64,000 nt of DNA from Amycolatopsis sp. NBC_00345 (GTDB taxonomy: Bacteria > Actinomycetota > Actinomycetes > Mycobacteriales > Pseudonocardiaceae), in assembly GCF_036116635.1 (NCBI RefSeq), contig NZ_CP107995.1, positions 992,001 through 1,056,000 on the forward strand. Direction: 5' to 3'. Shown one piece after another: positions 1 through 8,156 of the stretch (the first letter of the stretch is position 1; the number at the start of each line of letters is the position of its first letter). The notes below the pieces were generated by a model, which saw nothing but the letters and a program-made list of their open reading frames with translations, did not search any database and was not told where the DNA came from. Position numbers and translations under genes: made by a program.

Positions 1-793
1 TCGCTACCTCTGACGGGAACAGTGTCGACCAGATGATCTCGCCAGGTGACGGCTCCATCGCCGCAAGCGGAGATGGCTCAGGTTGCCAGTCGTCCGTCGT
101 GATGCCGGGAACACAGTCGAGGAGCAGAGCGAAGACCGCCGGGTCGGGAATGCCTTCGGCAATGATCGCCAAGTATGCCTCGTGGCCGTCGTCGACACGG
201 ACAAAAGCCTTGACGCGATGGTGCCGGAACTCGGCCACGGCGAGACTTCCGGTCGTGAGAGACATGGCGATGAGGCGGATCACCATTTGCTTCATTTCAC
301 GTCGCCAGGTGACAGCTTGCTCGGCCGTGACGCGCTTCCAGTCCCAGTCGCCAGGGAGGAGACAAGCGGTCGAGACAGTCTTACCTACGGTGCATTCGCG
401 CCTGATCGATTCGTAGAAGTCACGTTGTGGGCTGTCAGCCTGGCGGTGCCCGGCCGCGCCGATCCACCACGCGCCGGTACCTGGCGGAAGCCCGTTCGGC
501 AGGTCGTCGCCATGTAGTTGGGTGACGACGGCTCGCTGATCGCCAGTCTTGACCTTGAACCACACACGATCGCTCAGTGACAAGATCCGTCGGGCTCCGC
601 CGGCGTCCAGCTTCGCCGGGACAGCCTGCGCGGTGACGACGACCGGGTGGTCGATCTCGTTGAGGGGCTGGCTGAGGTCTGGCAACGACAGGCCGAGATC
701 GGCAAGGCATCTCTTGGTCGGGCGTACATCGACTGGGGCCTGAATCATATTCGAAATGCTAGAGAACCTTCTGGCGGCACGATCGACCGCCAT
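1..793 (-). CDS. uncharacterised protein, partner of an antitoxin-like gene (3' end outside window)
   Basis: I do not recognise this protein. Reading the minus strand from the ATG at 793, the frame stays open for 264 codons to the window edge, so the C-terminus is missing. It starts 8 bases after the stop of the ribbon-helix-helix gene, which implies one transcript. Visible segments include a charged stretch RVWFKVKTGDQRAVVTQL (about residues 77-94), GTGAWWIGAAGHRQADSPQRD (read as two halves, GTGAWWIGAAGH and RQADSPQRDFY) and a C-terminal part rich in Asp/Trp/Pro. No signal peptide or membrane segment is seen. Base composition is lower in GC than the rest of the window. There is no clear Shine-Dalgarno, so translation may be coupled to the upstream gene; Met16 is an alternative start. 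A toxin role is inference from position only. Confidence 0.72.
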   Translation of the reverse strand, partial: MAVDRAARRFSSISNMIQAPVDVRPTKRCLADLGLSLPDLSQPLNEIDHPVVVTAQAVPAKLDAGGARRILSLSDRVWFKVKTGDQRAVVTQLHGDDLPNGLPPGTGAWWIGAAGHRQADSPQRDFYESIRRECTVGKTVSTACLLPGDWDWKRVTAEQAVTWRREMKQMVIRLIAMSLTTGSLAVAEFRHHRVKAFVRVDDGHEAYLAIIAEGIPDPAVFALLLDCVPGITTDDWQPEPSPLAAMEPSPGEIIWSTLFPSEVA

Positions 794-801
794 GTGCCGA
801 G

Positions 802-1062
802 CTATTTCGGCAGGCCGCCGAGATCATCGAGTTCATCAGCGTTGAATCCGGTCATGAGGGAGATGGCCGCAGCATCAGAGCCGTTGAGCTGGCCGAGCGC
901 GGTTTTGATCCCAGCGTGGATCTCGTCCCGGTGAGCGTCGATGTATTCGCGCACGGCAGCATCGACGATGTCCTTCTTCGAGCGCGACATGAAATGAGCT
1001 GCGTGGGACACAAGTTCATCGGTTGCAACATCTACCTTGATAGGCGCGGTGGCGGCAGCCAT
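802..1062 (-). CDS. ribbon-helix-helix antitoxin-like protein
   Basis: Short 86-residue protein whose N-terminal half (about residues 7-48) has the pattern of a ribbon-helix-helix DNA-binding fold: a short strand (PIKVDVATDEL), then two helices including SRSKKDIVDAAVREYIDAHRD. The start at 1062 is set by a clear Shine-Dalgarno GAAGGAGA just upstream; a longer frame to 1131 would run through the probable operator. The C-terminal 35 residues are acidic, typical of the toxin-binding tail of antitoxins (DELDDLGGLPK at the end). The gene precedes the larger unknown gene by 8 bases, and a palindrome lies about 40 bases upstream, consistent with autoregulation. The fold assignment is from pattern; the pairing with a toxin is inferred. 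Confidence 0.72.
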   Translation of the reverse strand: MAAATAPIKVDVATDELVSHAAHFMSRSKKDIVDAAVREYIDAHRDEIHAGIKTALGQLNGSDAAAISLMTGFNADELDDLGGLPK

Positions 1063-1099
1063 GACCGAACTCTCCTTCGGACGATGCGAGTGATCTTGC

Positions 1100-1116
1100 C
1101 TGGTACCAGAGTACCA
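1100..1116. promoter_or_regulatory. candidate operator of the antitoxin-like cassette
   Basis: The plus strand reads CTGGTACCAGAGTACCA. TGGTAC and GTACCA form an inverted repeat, and on the minus strand TGGTAC occurs twice with 8-bp spacing. It sits 38-54 bases upstream of the ATG at 1062, where autoregulatory ribbon-helix-helix proteins usually bind. Confidence 0.45.
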
Positions 1117-1340
1117 GTGACCACCCCGCAAGGGTAGCGAGAGCGCCCACTGGCGTCCTGCTTGTAGAAACGCAGGTCAACGGCACTCTGGCGCTCAGCA
1201 TGGCTGATCCGATGGTCACGGCCACTACGACAAGGCGACACTCTGACGCGCGCGGGCCCGCGAATGTGACTCGCGGGCGGCCCGTGCGACGGTGGGCGCG
1301 CGGGAACGCGGTGTTCCCCGGTCACCCGAGAGGCTTCCTG

Positions 1341-2141
1341 GTGTCGGTCTTGCCGGATCCCGAGTCCGTTGTCCCCCGGTTGCGCGCCGCCGGGTGCGTG
1401 TTCGCCGAGGAGGAGGCGCGGCTGCTCGTCGAGGCCGCGGCCACGGCCGGCGAGCTGGACGCCATGGTCGGGCGGCGGGTCGACGGCCTGCCGCTGGAGC
1501 ACGTGCTCGGCTGGGCGGAGTTCGCCGGCCGCCGGTTCGTGGTGGAGCCGGGTGTGTTCGTCCCGCGGCACCGCACCGAACTGCTCGCGCGGCTGGCTAC
1601 CGGTTTCGCGCACCCCGGCGCCGTGGTCGTCGACCTGTGCTGCGGGTCCGGGGCGCTGGGCGCCGTCGTCGCCGCGGCCGTGCCGGTCGAGCTGCACGCG
1701 ACCGACATCGAGCCCGCCGCGGTCCGGTGCGCTCGCCGGAACGTCGCGGGCCACGTCTACCAGGGCGACCTGTACTCGCCGTTGCCGCGTGAGCTGCGCG
1801 GGCGCGTCGACGTGCTGATCTCGAACGTCCCGTACGTGCCGACCGGCGAGGTCGCCCTGCTCCCGCCCGAGGCGCGCGAGCACGAGCCGCTGGTGGCGCT
1901 CGACGGCGGCGCCGACGGGCTCGACGTCCTGCGCCGCGTGGTCGCGGAAGCCCCGGGCTGGCTCGCCCCCGGCGGTCGTGTGCTGTTCGAGACGAGCGAG
2001 CGGCAGGCGGCCCGCGCGGTGGCCGACGTCGAACGCGCGGGCCTGGGCGCGCGGGTCGAGGAGTCCGAGGAGCTGGGCGCCACCGTGGTCGTCGGGCAGC
2101 GACCCTGGCCGGCCGCAAAGCCGTTGCTGCACAAGGAGTAA
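1341..2141 (+). CDS. PrmC/HemK-like protein N5-glutamine methyltransferase
   Basis: Class I SAM-dependent methyltransferase of the PrmC/HemK group (266 residues). The SAM-binding motif VVDLCCGSGALG is at residues 96-107, the following acidic loop is ATDIEP, and PRHRTE (75-80) corresponds to the family's substrate loop. The catalytic NPPY motif is replaced by SNVPYVP (161-167), as in the divergent 'putative N5-glutamine methyltransferase' subgroup, so release-factor methylation cannot be assumed. The GTG at 1341 is chosen because GAGAGG lies about 7 bases upstream and the protein then begins at the conserved domain; the frame is open back to an ATG at 1200, but that region is low in GC and has no homologous content. 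Monocistronic or followed by the membrane protein gene 70 bases downstream. Confidence 0.82.
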   Translation: MSVLPDPESVVPRLRAAGCVFAEEEARLLVEAAATAGELDAMVGRRVDGLPLEHVLGWAEFAGRRFVVEPGVFVPRHRTELLARLATGFAHPGAVVVDLCCGSGALGAVVAAAVPVELHATDIEPAAVRCARRNVAGHVYQGDLYSPLPRELRGRVDVLISNVPYVPTGEVALLPPEAREHEPLVALDGGADGLDVLRRVVAEAPGWLAPGGRVLFETSERQAARAVADVERAGLGARVEESEELGATVVVGQRPWPAAKPLLHKE

Positions 2142-2211
2142 TCCCACCATCGGCGGTTTGCCGGGCGGCGCGGCGGGTATGTCGCCGGGGCTCGCGAGAG
2201 AAGGGACCCCG

Positions 2212-2820
2212 ATGAAGGTTTACGCCGATCGCCCCGCCCGCCGCGCCGCCCAGGTCTTCGCCGATCTCTTCGCCCTCGGCCTCACCGCGTCCGCGATCTG
2301 GCTCGCCGTGCGGGTGCACACCGAGGTGATGCGGATGCGCGCGCCCGGCGACGGGCTCGTCGACGCGGGCTCCGGCCTGCGCGGCACGTTCGACTCGGCC
2401 GCCGGAAAGGCCGGCGGTATCCCGCTGATCGGCGACGCGCTGGCGGGCGCGCTGCACACCGGCTCCGCCGCCGGCACGAAACTCGTCGACGCCGGGAACT
2501 GGCAGATCGACGCCGTCGCGAACCTCGCGTGGTGGATGGCGGTGTTCGTGGTGGCGCTGCCCGTGGTGTTCCTGCTGGTCTCGTGGCTGCCGCTGCGCTG
2601 GCGTTTCACCCGCGGCGCGACCGCGGCCGCCCGCTTGCGCCGTCAGGGCGAAGACGGTCTCGACCTGCTCGCGCTGCGCGCCCTCGTCACGCGGCCGCTG
2701 CCGCGGGTGGCGAAGGCGGGCGAGCTGACCGCTGGCTGGCGCGAGCACGACCCCGCCGTGATCCACCGCCTCGCGGGCTGGGAGCTCCAGCGGCACGGGC
2801 TGCGCGGGGTGGCGGGCTGA
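2212..2820 (+). CDS. two-span membrane protein of unknown function
   Basis: 202-residue protein with two hydrophobic segments (about residues 12-32 and 100-125) separated by a glycine/alanine-rich extracytoplasmic loop (SGLRGTFDSAAGKAGGIPLIG). A basic cytoplasmic tail follows the second segment. The ATG at 2212 has GAGAGAAGGGA upstream. This architecture is common among conserved actinobacterial hypothetical proteins; no enzymatic motif is visible. It lies between the methyltransferase and glgA on the same strand but with gaps on both sides, so operon membership is unclear. Confidence 0.75.
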   Translation: MKVYADRPARRAAQVFADLFALGLTASAIWLAVRVHTEVMRMRAPGDGLVDAGSGLRGTFDSAAGKAGGIPLIGDALAGALHTGSAAGTKLVDAGNWQIDAVANLAWWMAVFVVALPVVFLLVSWLPLRWRFTRGATAAARLRRQGEDGLDLLALRALVTRPLPRVAKAGELTAGWREHDPAVIHRLAGWELQRHGLRGVAG

Positions 2821-2907
2821 CCGGCATTCGTGGCGATGTCGATCACGACACGGATTCGTCTTGTCCTCGCACTGCACTCACGGCGCCGGGCCGTTTAGGG
2901 TCGGGTC

Positions 2908-4065
2908 ATGTTGGTCGGCCTGCTCACCCGGGAGTACCCACCGGACGTCTACGGGGGAGCGGGGGTGCACGTCGAGTTCCTCGCCCGCGAACTCCGGTCG
3001 CTGGTCGACCTCGACGTCCACTGCTGGGGTCCCGACCGTGCCGACGGCGCGCACGGGCACCAGGACGCGCACGGGTACAGCCAGCCCGCGTTCGCGACGA
3101 TCGACATCGCCGTCTCGATGGCCGAGGCGCTGCGGGGTCACGACCTCGCGCACAGCCACACCTGGTACGCGAACCTCGGCGGGCACCTCGCGAAGCTCAC
3201 CCACGGCATCCCGCACGTGATCACCGCGCACTCGCTGGAGCCGTTGCGGCCGTGGAAGGCCGAGCAGCTCGGCGGCGGCTACCGCGTGTCGTCCTGGATC
3301 GAGCGCGACGCCTACGAGGCCGCCGACGCGATCATCGCCGTCAGCAGCGGGATGCGTGACGACGTGCTCCAGGCCTACCCGGCGGTGGACCCGGAGCGGG
3401 TCCACGTGGTGCACAACGGCATCGACACCACGCTCTACCAACCCGATCCGGACCAGGACGTGCTGCGCAAGCACGGCATCGACCCGGACCGGCCGTACGC
3501 GCTGTTCGTCGGCCGGATCACCCGGCAGAAGGGCGTGCCGCACCTGGTGCGCGCCGGGTTCGACCTCGACGAGGACGTGCAGCTCGTGCTGTGCGCCGGC
3601 GGCGCCGACACTCCCGAGCTGGACGCGGAGTTCCGCGGGCTCGTCGCGGAGCTGCAGCGGAAACGCACCGGGGTGCACTGGATCCCGGAGATGCTGCCGC
3701 GCCCGGAGGTCGTCCAGCTGCTCACGCACGCGACGGTGTTCGTCTGCCCGTCGGTGTACGAGCCGCTCGGCATCGTGAACCTCGAGGCCATGGCGTGCGG
3801 CACGGCCGTGGTGGCGAGCGACGTCGGCGGCATCCCCGAGGTCGTCGACGACGGTGTCACCGGCCTGCTCGTGCACTACGACGAGGCGGACCCCGCGGCC
3901 TTCGAGGCGGCGCTCGCCCGGCGGGTCAACGAACTCGTCGCCGATCCCGGCCGCGCCACCGGGATGGGCCTGGCCGGGCGGGCGAGGGCCGTGGGAGAGT
4001 TCGGCTGGGCCGCGATCGCCGCTCGGACGGTCGCGATCTACGAGGCGTGCGGGAGGGTTTCGTGA
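2908..4065 (+). CDS. glgA: GT4 glycogen synthase / maltose-1-phosphate synthase
   Basis: GT-B fold glycosyltransferase of family GT4, 385 residues, the length of the actinobacterial GlgA/GlgM group rather than the longer GT5 enzymes. The N-terminus MLVGLLTREYPPDVYGGAGVH carries the acceptor-side glycine loop (given here as MLVGLLTREYPP and VYGGAGVH). The donor side has LFVGRITRQKGVPHLV and the EX7E motif in SVYEPLGIVNLEA, followed by CGTAVVASDVGGIPEVV. Enzymes of this group use ADP-glucose to elongate alpha-1,4-glucan or to make maltose-1-phosphate for the GlgE pathway. The gene overlaps glgC by 4 bases (GTGA), so ADP-glucose supply and use are co-translated. GlgM is the alternative name; sequence alone does not separate the two activities. 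Confidence 0.9.
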   Translation: MLVGLLTREYPPDVYGGAGVHVEFLARELRSLVDLDVHCWGPDRADGAHGHQDAHGYSQPAFATIDIAVSMAEALRGHDLAHSHTWYANLGGHLAKLTHGIPHVITAHSLEPLRPWKAEQLGGGYRVSSWIERDAYEAADAIIAVSSGMRDDVLQAYPAVDPERVHVVHNGIDTTLYQPDPDQDVLRKHGIDPDRPYALFVGRITRQKGVPHLVRAGFDLDEDVQLVLCAGGADTPELDAEFRGLVAELQRKRTGVHWIPEMLPRPEVVQLLTHATVFVCPSVYEPLGIVNLEAMACGTAVVASDVGGIPEVVDDGVTGLLVHYDEADPAAFEAALARRVNELVADPGRATGMGLAGRARAVGEFGWAAIAARTVAIYEACGRVS

Positions 4066-5279
4066 TCGACGGATCCGACGTGCTGGGCATTGTCCTGGCT
4101 GGCGGTGAGGGCAAGCGGCTGATGCCGCTCACGGCCGACCGCGCGAAGCCCGCGGTGCCCTTCGGCGGCGTGCACCGCCTGATCGACTTCGTGCTCTCGA
4201 GCCTGGTGCACGGCGGCATCCGGCGGATCTGCGTGCTCACGCAGTACAAGTCGCACTCGCTCGACCGGCACATCAGCACCACCTGGCGGCTCTCGTCGCT
4301 GACCGGGGAGTACGTGACACCGGTGCCCGCGCAGCAGCGGCTGGGCCCGCGCTGGTTCCAGGGCAGCGCCGACGCCATCCACCAGAGCCTGAACCTGGTC
4401 TACGACGAGCAGCCCGCCTACATCGCGGTGTTCGGCGCCGACAACATCTACCGGATGGACCCGCGGCAGATGATGGACGCGCACATCGCCTCGGGTGCGG
4501 GCGTCACCGTGGCCGGCATCCGCGTGCCGCGGGCCGAGGCGAGCGCGTTCGGCGTGATCCACACCGAGGACGGCACGAAGATCGACGCGTTCCTGGAGAA
4601 GCCGGAGGACCCGCCGGGCCTGCCGGGCTCGCCCGACGAGTCGTACGTGTCGATGGGCAACTACGTGTTCACCACGCAGGTGATGCTCGACGCGCTGAAG
4701 GAAGACTCGAAGAACGTCGGCTCCAAGCACGACATGGGCCGCGACATCATCCCGGCGCTCGTCACGAAGGGCGAGGCCGCCGTCTACGACTTCAACGGCA
4801 ACGAGGTCCCCGGCGAGACCGAGCGCGACCACGGCTACTGGCGCGACGTCGGGACCATCGACAGCTACTACGACGCGCACACCGACCTGATCTCGACGTA
4901 CCCGATCTTCAATCTGTACAACCGGAAATGGCCGATCCTGGCGCACCCCGGCCAACGGGCCGCGGCGAAGTTCGTCGAGGGCGGCACGGCCAACCAGTCG
5001 ATCGTCAGCAACGGCTGCATCATTTCCGGCGCCCAGGTCGTCGACTCGGTGCTCTCCCCGGACGTGCTGGTGGAGAACGGCGCCGTCGTGCAGGGCTCGG
5101 TGTTGCTGGACGGCGTCCGGGTGGGCCGCGGCGCGGTGGTCCGCCGCGCGATCCTGGACAAGAACGTCGTCGTCCCGCCCGGCGCCCACATCGGCGTCGA
5201 CCTGACCCGCGACCGCGAGCACTACCACGTCAGCCCGGGCGGGATTGTCGTGCTGGGCAAGGGAGAACGCGCGATTTAA
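4062..5279 (+). CDS. glgC: glucose-1-phosphate adenylyltransferase
   Basis: Makes ADP-glucose from ATP and glucose-1-phosphate, the committed step of bacterial glycogen synthesis. 405 residues, the usual length. The nucleotide-binding loop GIVLAGGEGKRLMPLT is at residues 9-24, with KPAVPFGG just after. HISTTWRLSS, GSADAIHQSLN and the central VFGADNIYRMD are typical of GlgC. The C-terminal left-handed beta-helix is visible as hexapeptide-like repeats (SNGCIISGAQVVDSVLSPDV). GTG start inside the glgA stop, with GGGAGGG upstream. Convergent with the PRC-barrel gene, with a strong hairpin between. Confidence 0.96.
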   Translation: MIDGSDVLGIVLAGGEGKRLMPLTADRAKPAVPFGGVHRLIDFVLSSLVHGGIRRICVLTQYKSHSLDRHISTTWRLSSLTGEYVTPVPAQQRLGPRWFQGSADAIHQSLNLVYDEQPAYIAVFGADNIYRMDPRQMMDAHIASGAGVTVAGIRVPRAEASAFGVIHTEDGTKIDAFLEKPEDPPGLPGSPDESYVSMGNYVFTTQVMLDALKEDSKNVGSKHDMGRDIIPALVTKGEAAVYDFNGNEVPGETERDHGYWRDVGTIDSYYDAHTDLISTYPIFNLYNRKWPILAHPGQRAAAKFVEGGTANQSIVSNGCIISGAQVVDSVLSPDVLVENGAVVQGSVLLDGVRVGRGAVVRRAILDKNVVVPPGAHIGVDLTRDREHYHVSPGGIVVLGKGERAI

Positions 5280-5295
5280 GCTTTCGCCGACGGCT

Positions 5296-5337
5296 GTGGG
5301 GCCGCGCCCGTCCGATGGGACGGAGCGCGGCCCCCAC
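5296..5337. terminator. GC-rich bidirectional hairpin between glgC and the PRC-barrel gene
   Basis: GTGGGGCCGCGC then CCGTCC pair with GGACGG then GCGCGGCCCCCAC around a GATG loop, with only single-base bulges. It lies between convergent genes. No U-tract follows, as is common in high-GC actinobacteria. Confidence 0.7.
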
Positions 5338-5351
5338 GTCGGCCTCAGGAC

Positions 5352-6281
5352 CTACTTGCGGTGCTTCTTCGCGCTGTCGTCCTGGATGTCGAACTGCTCC
5401 TTGCGCACCTCGCCGGTGACGGTCTGGTCCTCGGTGACCGTCTCGGTGCTCATGCGGACCCGTTCGACCGGGACGGTTTCCTTGCGTACCACCGCCTTCT
5501 CGGCATGCAGGGTGATGTCCTGCTCCTGTTCGCCGAGCTGGGCGTCCGGGCGGGCGCGGCCGTCGGTGATCGGCTCGCGCTCGATGCGGACCTCCTCGTG
5601 GCTGACCGGGACCGTGACCTGCTGCTCCTCGGTGACCACGTACTTGCGGAGGTGGACGTGCCCGGCCTCGACCTGCTCGGTGCCGACGTTCAGCCGCTCC
5701 TCCGAGCGGATCATCTCGTCGTCGCGGGCGCCCTTGCCGCCCTTCGCGGCCTTGTCCCGCTCGCCGGAACGGCCGGACTGGGCCCGGTCACCGGTCATCC
5801 GGTCCGGCGCCTGCCGGTCGCCCGCCATCCGGTTGCCGGCCATCCGGTTGCCGCCGGCCGCCATGCCGCCCGCCGCGGCCATCCCGCCGGTCTCGGCCAT
5901 GCGGTTGTCCTGGCCGGTGCGGCCGGACTTGTCGCCGCGGCCGCCGTTCGCGTCAGGTGCCGTGCGCGGCATCGGCAGGCCGTAGTGCCGGTAGAGTTCG
6001 GCGCTCTCGCTGGAGGAGAGGTGACCGTCGGCGTCGATGCGCGGCGCCTCGGACACCTGGTCCTTCGCGACGTTCACGTGGACGCCGTCGCCGTCCAGGT
6101 TCGCGCCCGAAAGCGGCACGAAGCTCTCCTTGCTGCCGAACAGCCCGGTCTTGACCGTGATCCACTCGGGTTCACGCGTCGCGTCGGCGAGATAGACGTT
6201 CCCCACCTTGCCGATCTTGTGGCCCTCGGGATCGACTACGGCGCTGTCCATCAGCTGCCGGGGTTGCATGGTGCCGGCCAT
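5352..6281 (-). CDS. PRC-barrel and DUF2382 (YsnF/AvaK-like) stress protein
   Basis: 309-residue soluble protein. Residues about 8-90 form a PRC-barrel (MDSAVVDPEGHKIGKVGNVYL, here the pieces MDSAVVDPEGHKIGKV and GNVYLADATREPEW), and about 190-300 form the DUF2382 domain (RSEERLNVGTEQ ... VRIEREPI ... EKAVVRKETVPVERV). The linker (about 105-180) is low complexity, rich in Met, Gly, Asn and Arg with repeats such as GNRMAGNRMAGDR. The two domains are commonly fused in actinobacterial general-stress proteins of unknown mechanism. A Shine-Dalgarno-like GAGAGAGGACG lies before the ATG at 6281. Apparently monocistronic. Confidence 0.85.
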   Translation of the reverse strand: MAGTMQPRQLMDSAVVDPEGHKIGKVGNVYLADATREPEWITVKTGLFGSKESFVPLSGANLDGDGVHVNVAKDQVSEAPRIDADGHLSSSESAELYRHYGLPMPRTAPDANGGRGDKSGRTGQDNRMAETGGMAAAGGMAAGGNRMAGNRMAGDRQAPDRMTGDRAQSGRSGERDKAAKGGKGARDDEMIRSEERLNVGTEQVEAGHVHLRKYVVTEEQQVTVPVSHEEVRIEREPITDGRARPDAQLGEQEQDITLHAEKAVVRKETVPVERVRMSTETVTEDQTVTGEVRKEQFDIQDDSAKKHRK

Positions 6282-6619
6282 GTCTCTCGCGTCCTCTCTC
6301 TATCGGTGGTGCGGGTGCTCGCCTTCGAGCACCACCACCGTCGGACGCGCGGATGATCACGGCAACTCTCCGGTGTGCCGGAGGGTGACCCCGGAAAGTG
6401 GAGGTTTGACCGCGCCCGTCCGGGTAACGCGTGCGCTTCGCGGACGACCGCCCGGTACCGGGCCGGAATCGGGGCTCACCTCATTGGGTAAGGCTCGCCC
6501 GGGTGCTCGGGTGGCGGAACCGATCGTCCGCGCCGGGAACGCCCTGATGGAAGGTCTGCGCAGGTCAGACTAGGTGGCGTAACACTGGCGTAATCAAATC
6601 GCGCGTAGGGTCCGGTGCC
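6282..6619. other. 338-base divergent intergenic region
   Basis: Contains the promoters of the PRC-barrel gene (left) and the GntR gene (right). A hairpin-forming inverted repeat lies at 6305-6339 (left arm ending GGTGCTC, loop GCCTTC, right arm GAGCACCACCACC, with a three-base bulge); it falls in the 5' region of the PRC-barrel transcript. No convincing small gene is seen. Confidence 0.5.
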
Positions 6620-7363
6620 GTGGACAGAGCGGATTGGGTTTCCTCGGCGCCGAGGGCCGAGCGGGCCCGGCAGGTGGCCGACGTGCTCCGGCACCAGATC
6701 ACGTCGGGCGCCTTCCCGGCGGGGGCGCTGCCGGACGAGCGGGCGCTCGGCGAGCGGCTCGGGGCCTCGCGCAACGCGGTCCGGGAAGCGCTGGGCCTGC
6801 TGCGCGCCGAGGGACTCGTCGAGCGGCGGCAGGGTGTCGGAACGCTGGTGGTGCGGCCGAAGTACGGCCACGGGCTCGACCGGCTCGCCGGGCTGGCGGA
6901 GGCGCTCGAAGGGTACGGCGAGGTGGTCAACGAGGTCCGCTCGGCCGGGGTGGCCGCGGCGCCGCCCGCGATCGCCGCGCGGCTGGGGCTGCCGCCCGGC
7001 GCGGAGGTGGTGCACCTGGAACGGCTGCGCCGGCTCGCCGGGGCGCCGCTCTCGCTGGACACGACCTACCTCACGGCCGACATCGGCCTGCCGCTGCTGG
7101 ACGCCGACCTCGCCGGCCGCGACCTGTTCGCCCTGATCGAGGAGACCTGCGGCCGCCGGCTGGGACGGGCCGACGTGGTCGTGCACGCCGTGACGGCCGG
7201 GCCGGACACGGCCGCGCTGCTGGAAATCCCGGTCGGCACCGCGGTGTTCGCCCTCGAACGCCTGACCTTCCTCGACGACGGCCGCCCGGTCGACGCGGAG
7301 TCGATCCACGTGCGCGCGGACCGGCTGACCCTGCGCGCGACGGTGCACCGGGGGCCGGCGTGA
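6620..7363 (+). CDS. GntR-family regulator with UTRA domain (HutC type)
   Basis: 247 residues. An N-terminal winged helix-turn-helix (about 16-80) has the GntR signature LPDERALGERLGASRNAVREAL followed by a wing with RRQGVGTLVV (the first motif read as LPDERALGERLG and ASRNAVREALGLL). A C-terminal UTRA ligand-binding domain (about 95-245) has HLERLRRLAG, PLSLDTTYL and the ending VFALERLTFLDDGRPVDAES. UTRA regulators sense small metabolites. The stop overlaps the start of the TauE/SafE permease gene (GTGA), so the two are co-expressed and the permease substrate may be the effector. GTG start at 6620. Confidence 0.88.
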   Translation: MDRADWVSSAPRAERARQVADVLRHQITSGAFPAGALPDERALGERLGASRNAVREALGLLRAEGLVERRQGVGTLVVRPKYGHGLDRLAGLAEALEGYGEVVNEVRSAGVAAAPPAIAARLGLPPGAEVVHLERLRRLAGAPLSLDTTYLTADIGLPLLDADLAGRDLFALIEETCGRRLGRADVVVHAVTAGPDTAALLEIPVGTAVFALERLTFLDDGRPVDAESIHVRADRLTLRATVHRGPA

Positions 7364-8106
7364 CGACCTATGTCCTTTTGGGACTCTTCGGCCTGGTCGG
7401 CGGGATCGGGATCACGGCGTTCGGCCCCGGCGGGGTGCTGCCGACGATCGGGCTGTTCCTGCTCACCCCGCTGGCGCCGGCGCAGGTGGCCGGGACGGCG
7501 ATCGCCACCCACATCGCGACCGGGGCGCTGGGCACGGCCGCGTACGTCCACTCCGGACAGCTGCGGGAAGTCCACACGCGACGGATCGCGCTGCGACTCG
7601 CCGCCACCGCGGTGGTCGGGGCGCCGGCCGGGGTGTTCCTCAACTCCCTGGTCTCGGCGCGGCTGTTCGGCCTCCTGCTGGCGGTGTTCGCCGTGGTCGT
7701 CGCGGTGCTGGTCTGGCTGCGAGACCGGCGTGGCACCCCGGTCCGGCCGGTGCTGCCGACCGGGCTGGTGGTGGGGCTGGGCCTGGCCGTCGCGGTCGCG
7801 GCCGGGCTCATCGGGGTTGGCGGGCCGATGCTCACCGTGCCGCTGCTGGTGGCGTGCGGCGTACCGATGCTGGAGGGGCTCGCGGCGGCGCAGGCGCAGT
7901 CGGTGGTCGTCGCCGGCGCCGGCACGATCGGGTACCTCGTGCACGGCGCCGTCGACGGACCGCTCGCCCTGGTGATCGGGCTCCCGGAACTGGCCGGGGT
8001 GCTGCTCGGCTGGAAGGTCGCGCGGGTGGTGCCGGTGCGGCGGCTCAAGGTCGTGCTGATCGCCGCGCTGCTGGCGGTCGCGCCTTACCTGGCCCTGCAC
8101 GGCTGA
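7360..8106 (+). CDS. TauE/SafE-family sulfite/organosulfonate exporter
   Basis: 248-residue polytopic membrane protein with about seven to eight hydrophobic helices in two homologous halves. Each half opens with the family glycine motif (GIGITAFGPGGVLPTIG near the N-terminus and AAGLIGVGGPMLTVPLL in the middle). Family members export sulfite, sulfoacetate or related anions, or take up C2 compounds. GTG start overlaps the regulator stop by four bases. Ends at the palindromic element shared with the sialidase terminus. Confidence 0.85.
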   Translation: MTTYVLLGLFGLVGGIGITAFGPGGVLPTIGLFLLTPLAPAQVAGTAIATHIATGALGTAAYVHSGQLREVHTRRIALRLAATAVVGAPAGVFLNSLVSARLFGLLLAVFAVVVAVLVWLRDRRGTPVRPVLPTGLVVGLGLAVAVAAGLIGVGGPMLTVPLLVACGVPMLEGLAAAQAQSVVVAGAGTIGYLVHGAVDGPLALVIGLPELAGVLLGWKVARVVPVRRLKVVLIAALLAVAPYLALHG

Positions 8107-8110
8107 GTGA

Positions 8111-8156
8111 CTCGTGAGTGTTTATGACGGTTCTAACCGTCATGAACACTCACGAG
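8111..8156. repeat. intergenic palindrome family A, copy 1 (probable bidirectional terminator)
   Basis: Two 22-base arms (left starts CTCGTGAGTGTTTATGACGG) separated by CT; the only mismatch is a G-U wobble. It lies between the convergent TauE/SafE and sialidase genes and contains the sialidase stop codon (TCGTGA). A second copy with near-identical arms is at 63227-63272. Confidence 0.85.

Noticed and set aside
1..1260. Left edge as a prophage or transposon end
   Set aside because: No integrase, transposase, terminal inverted repeats or attachment-like tRNA end was found in the visible part; only the composition shift remains.
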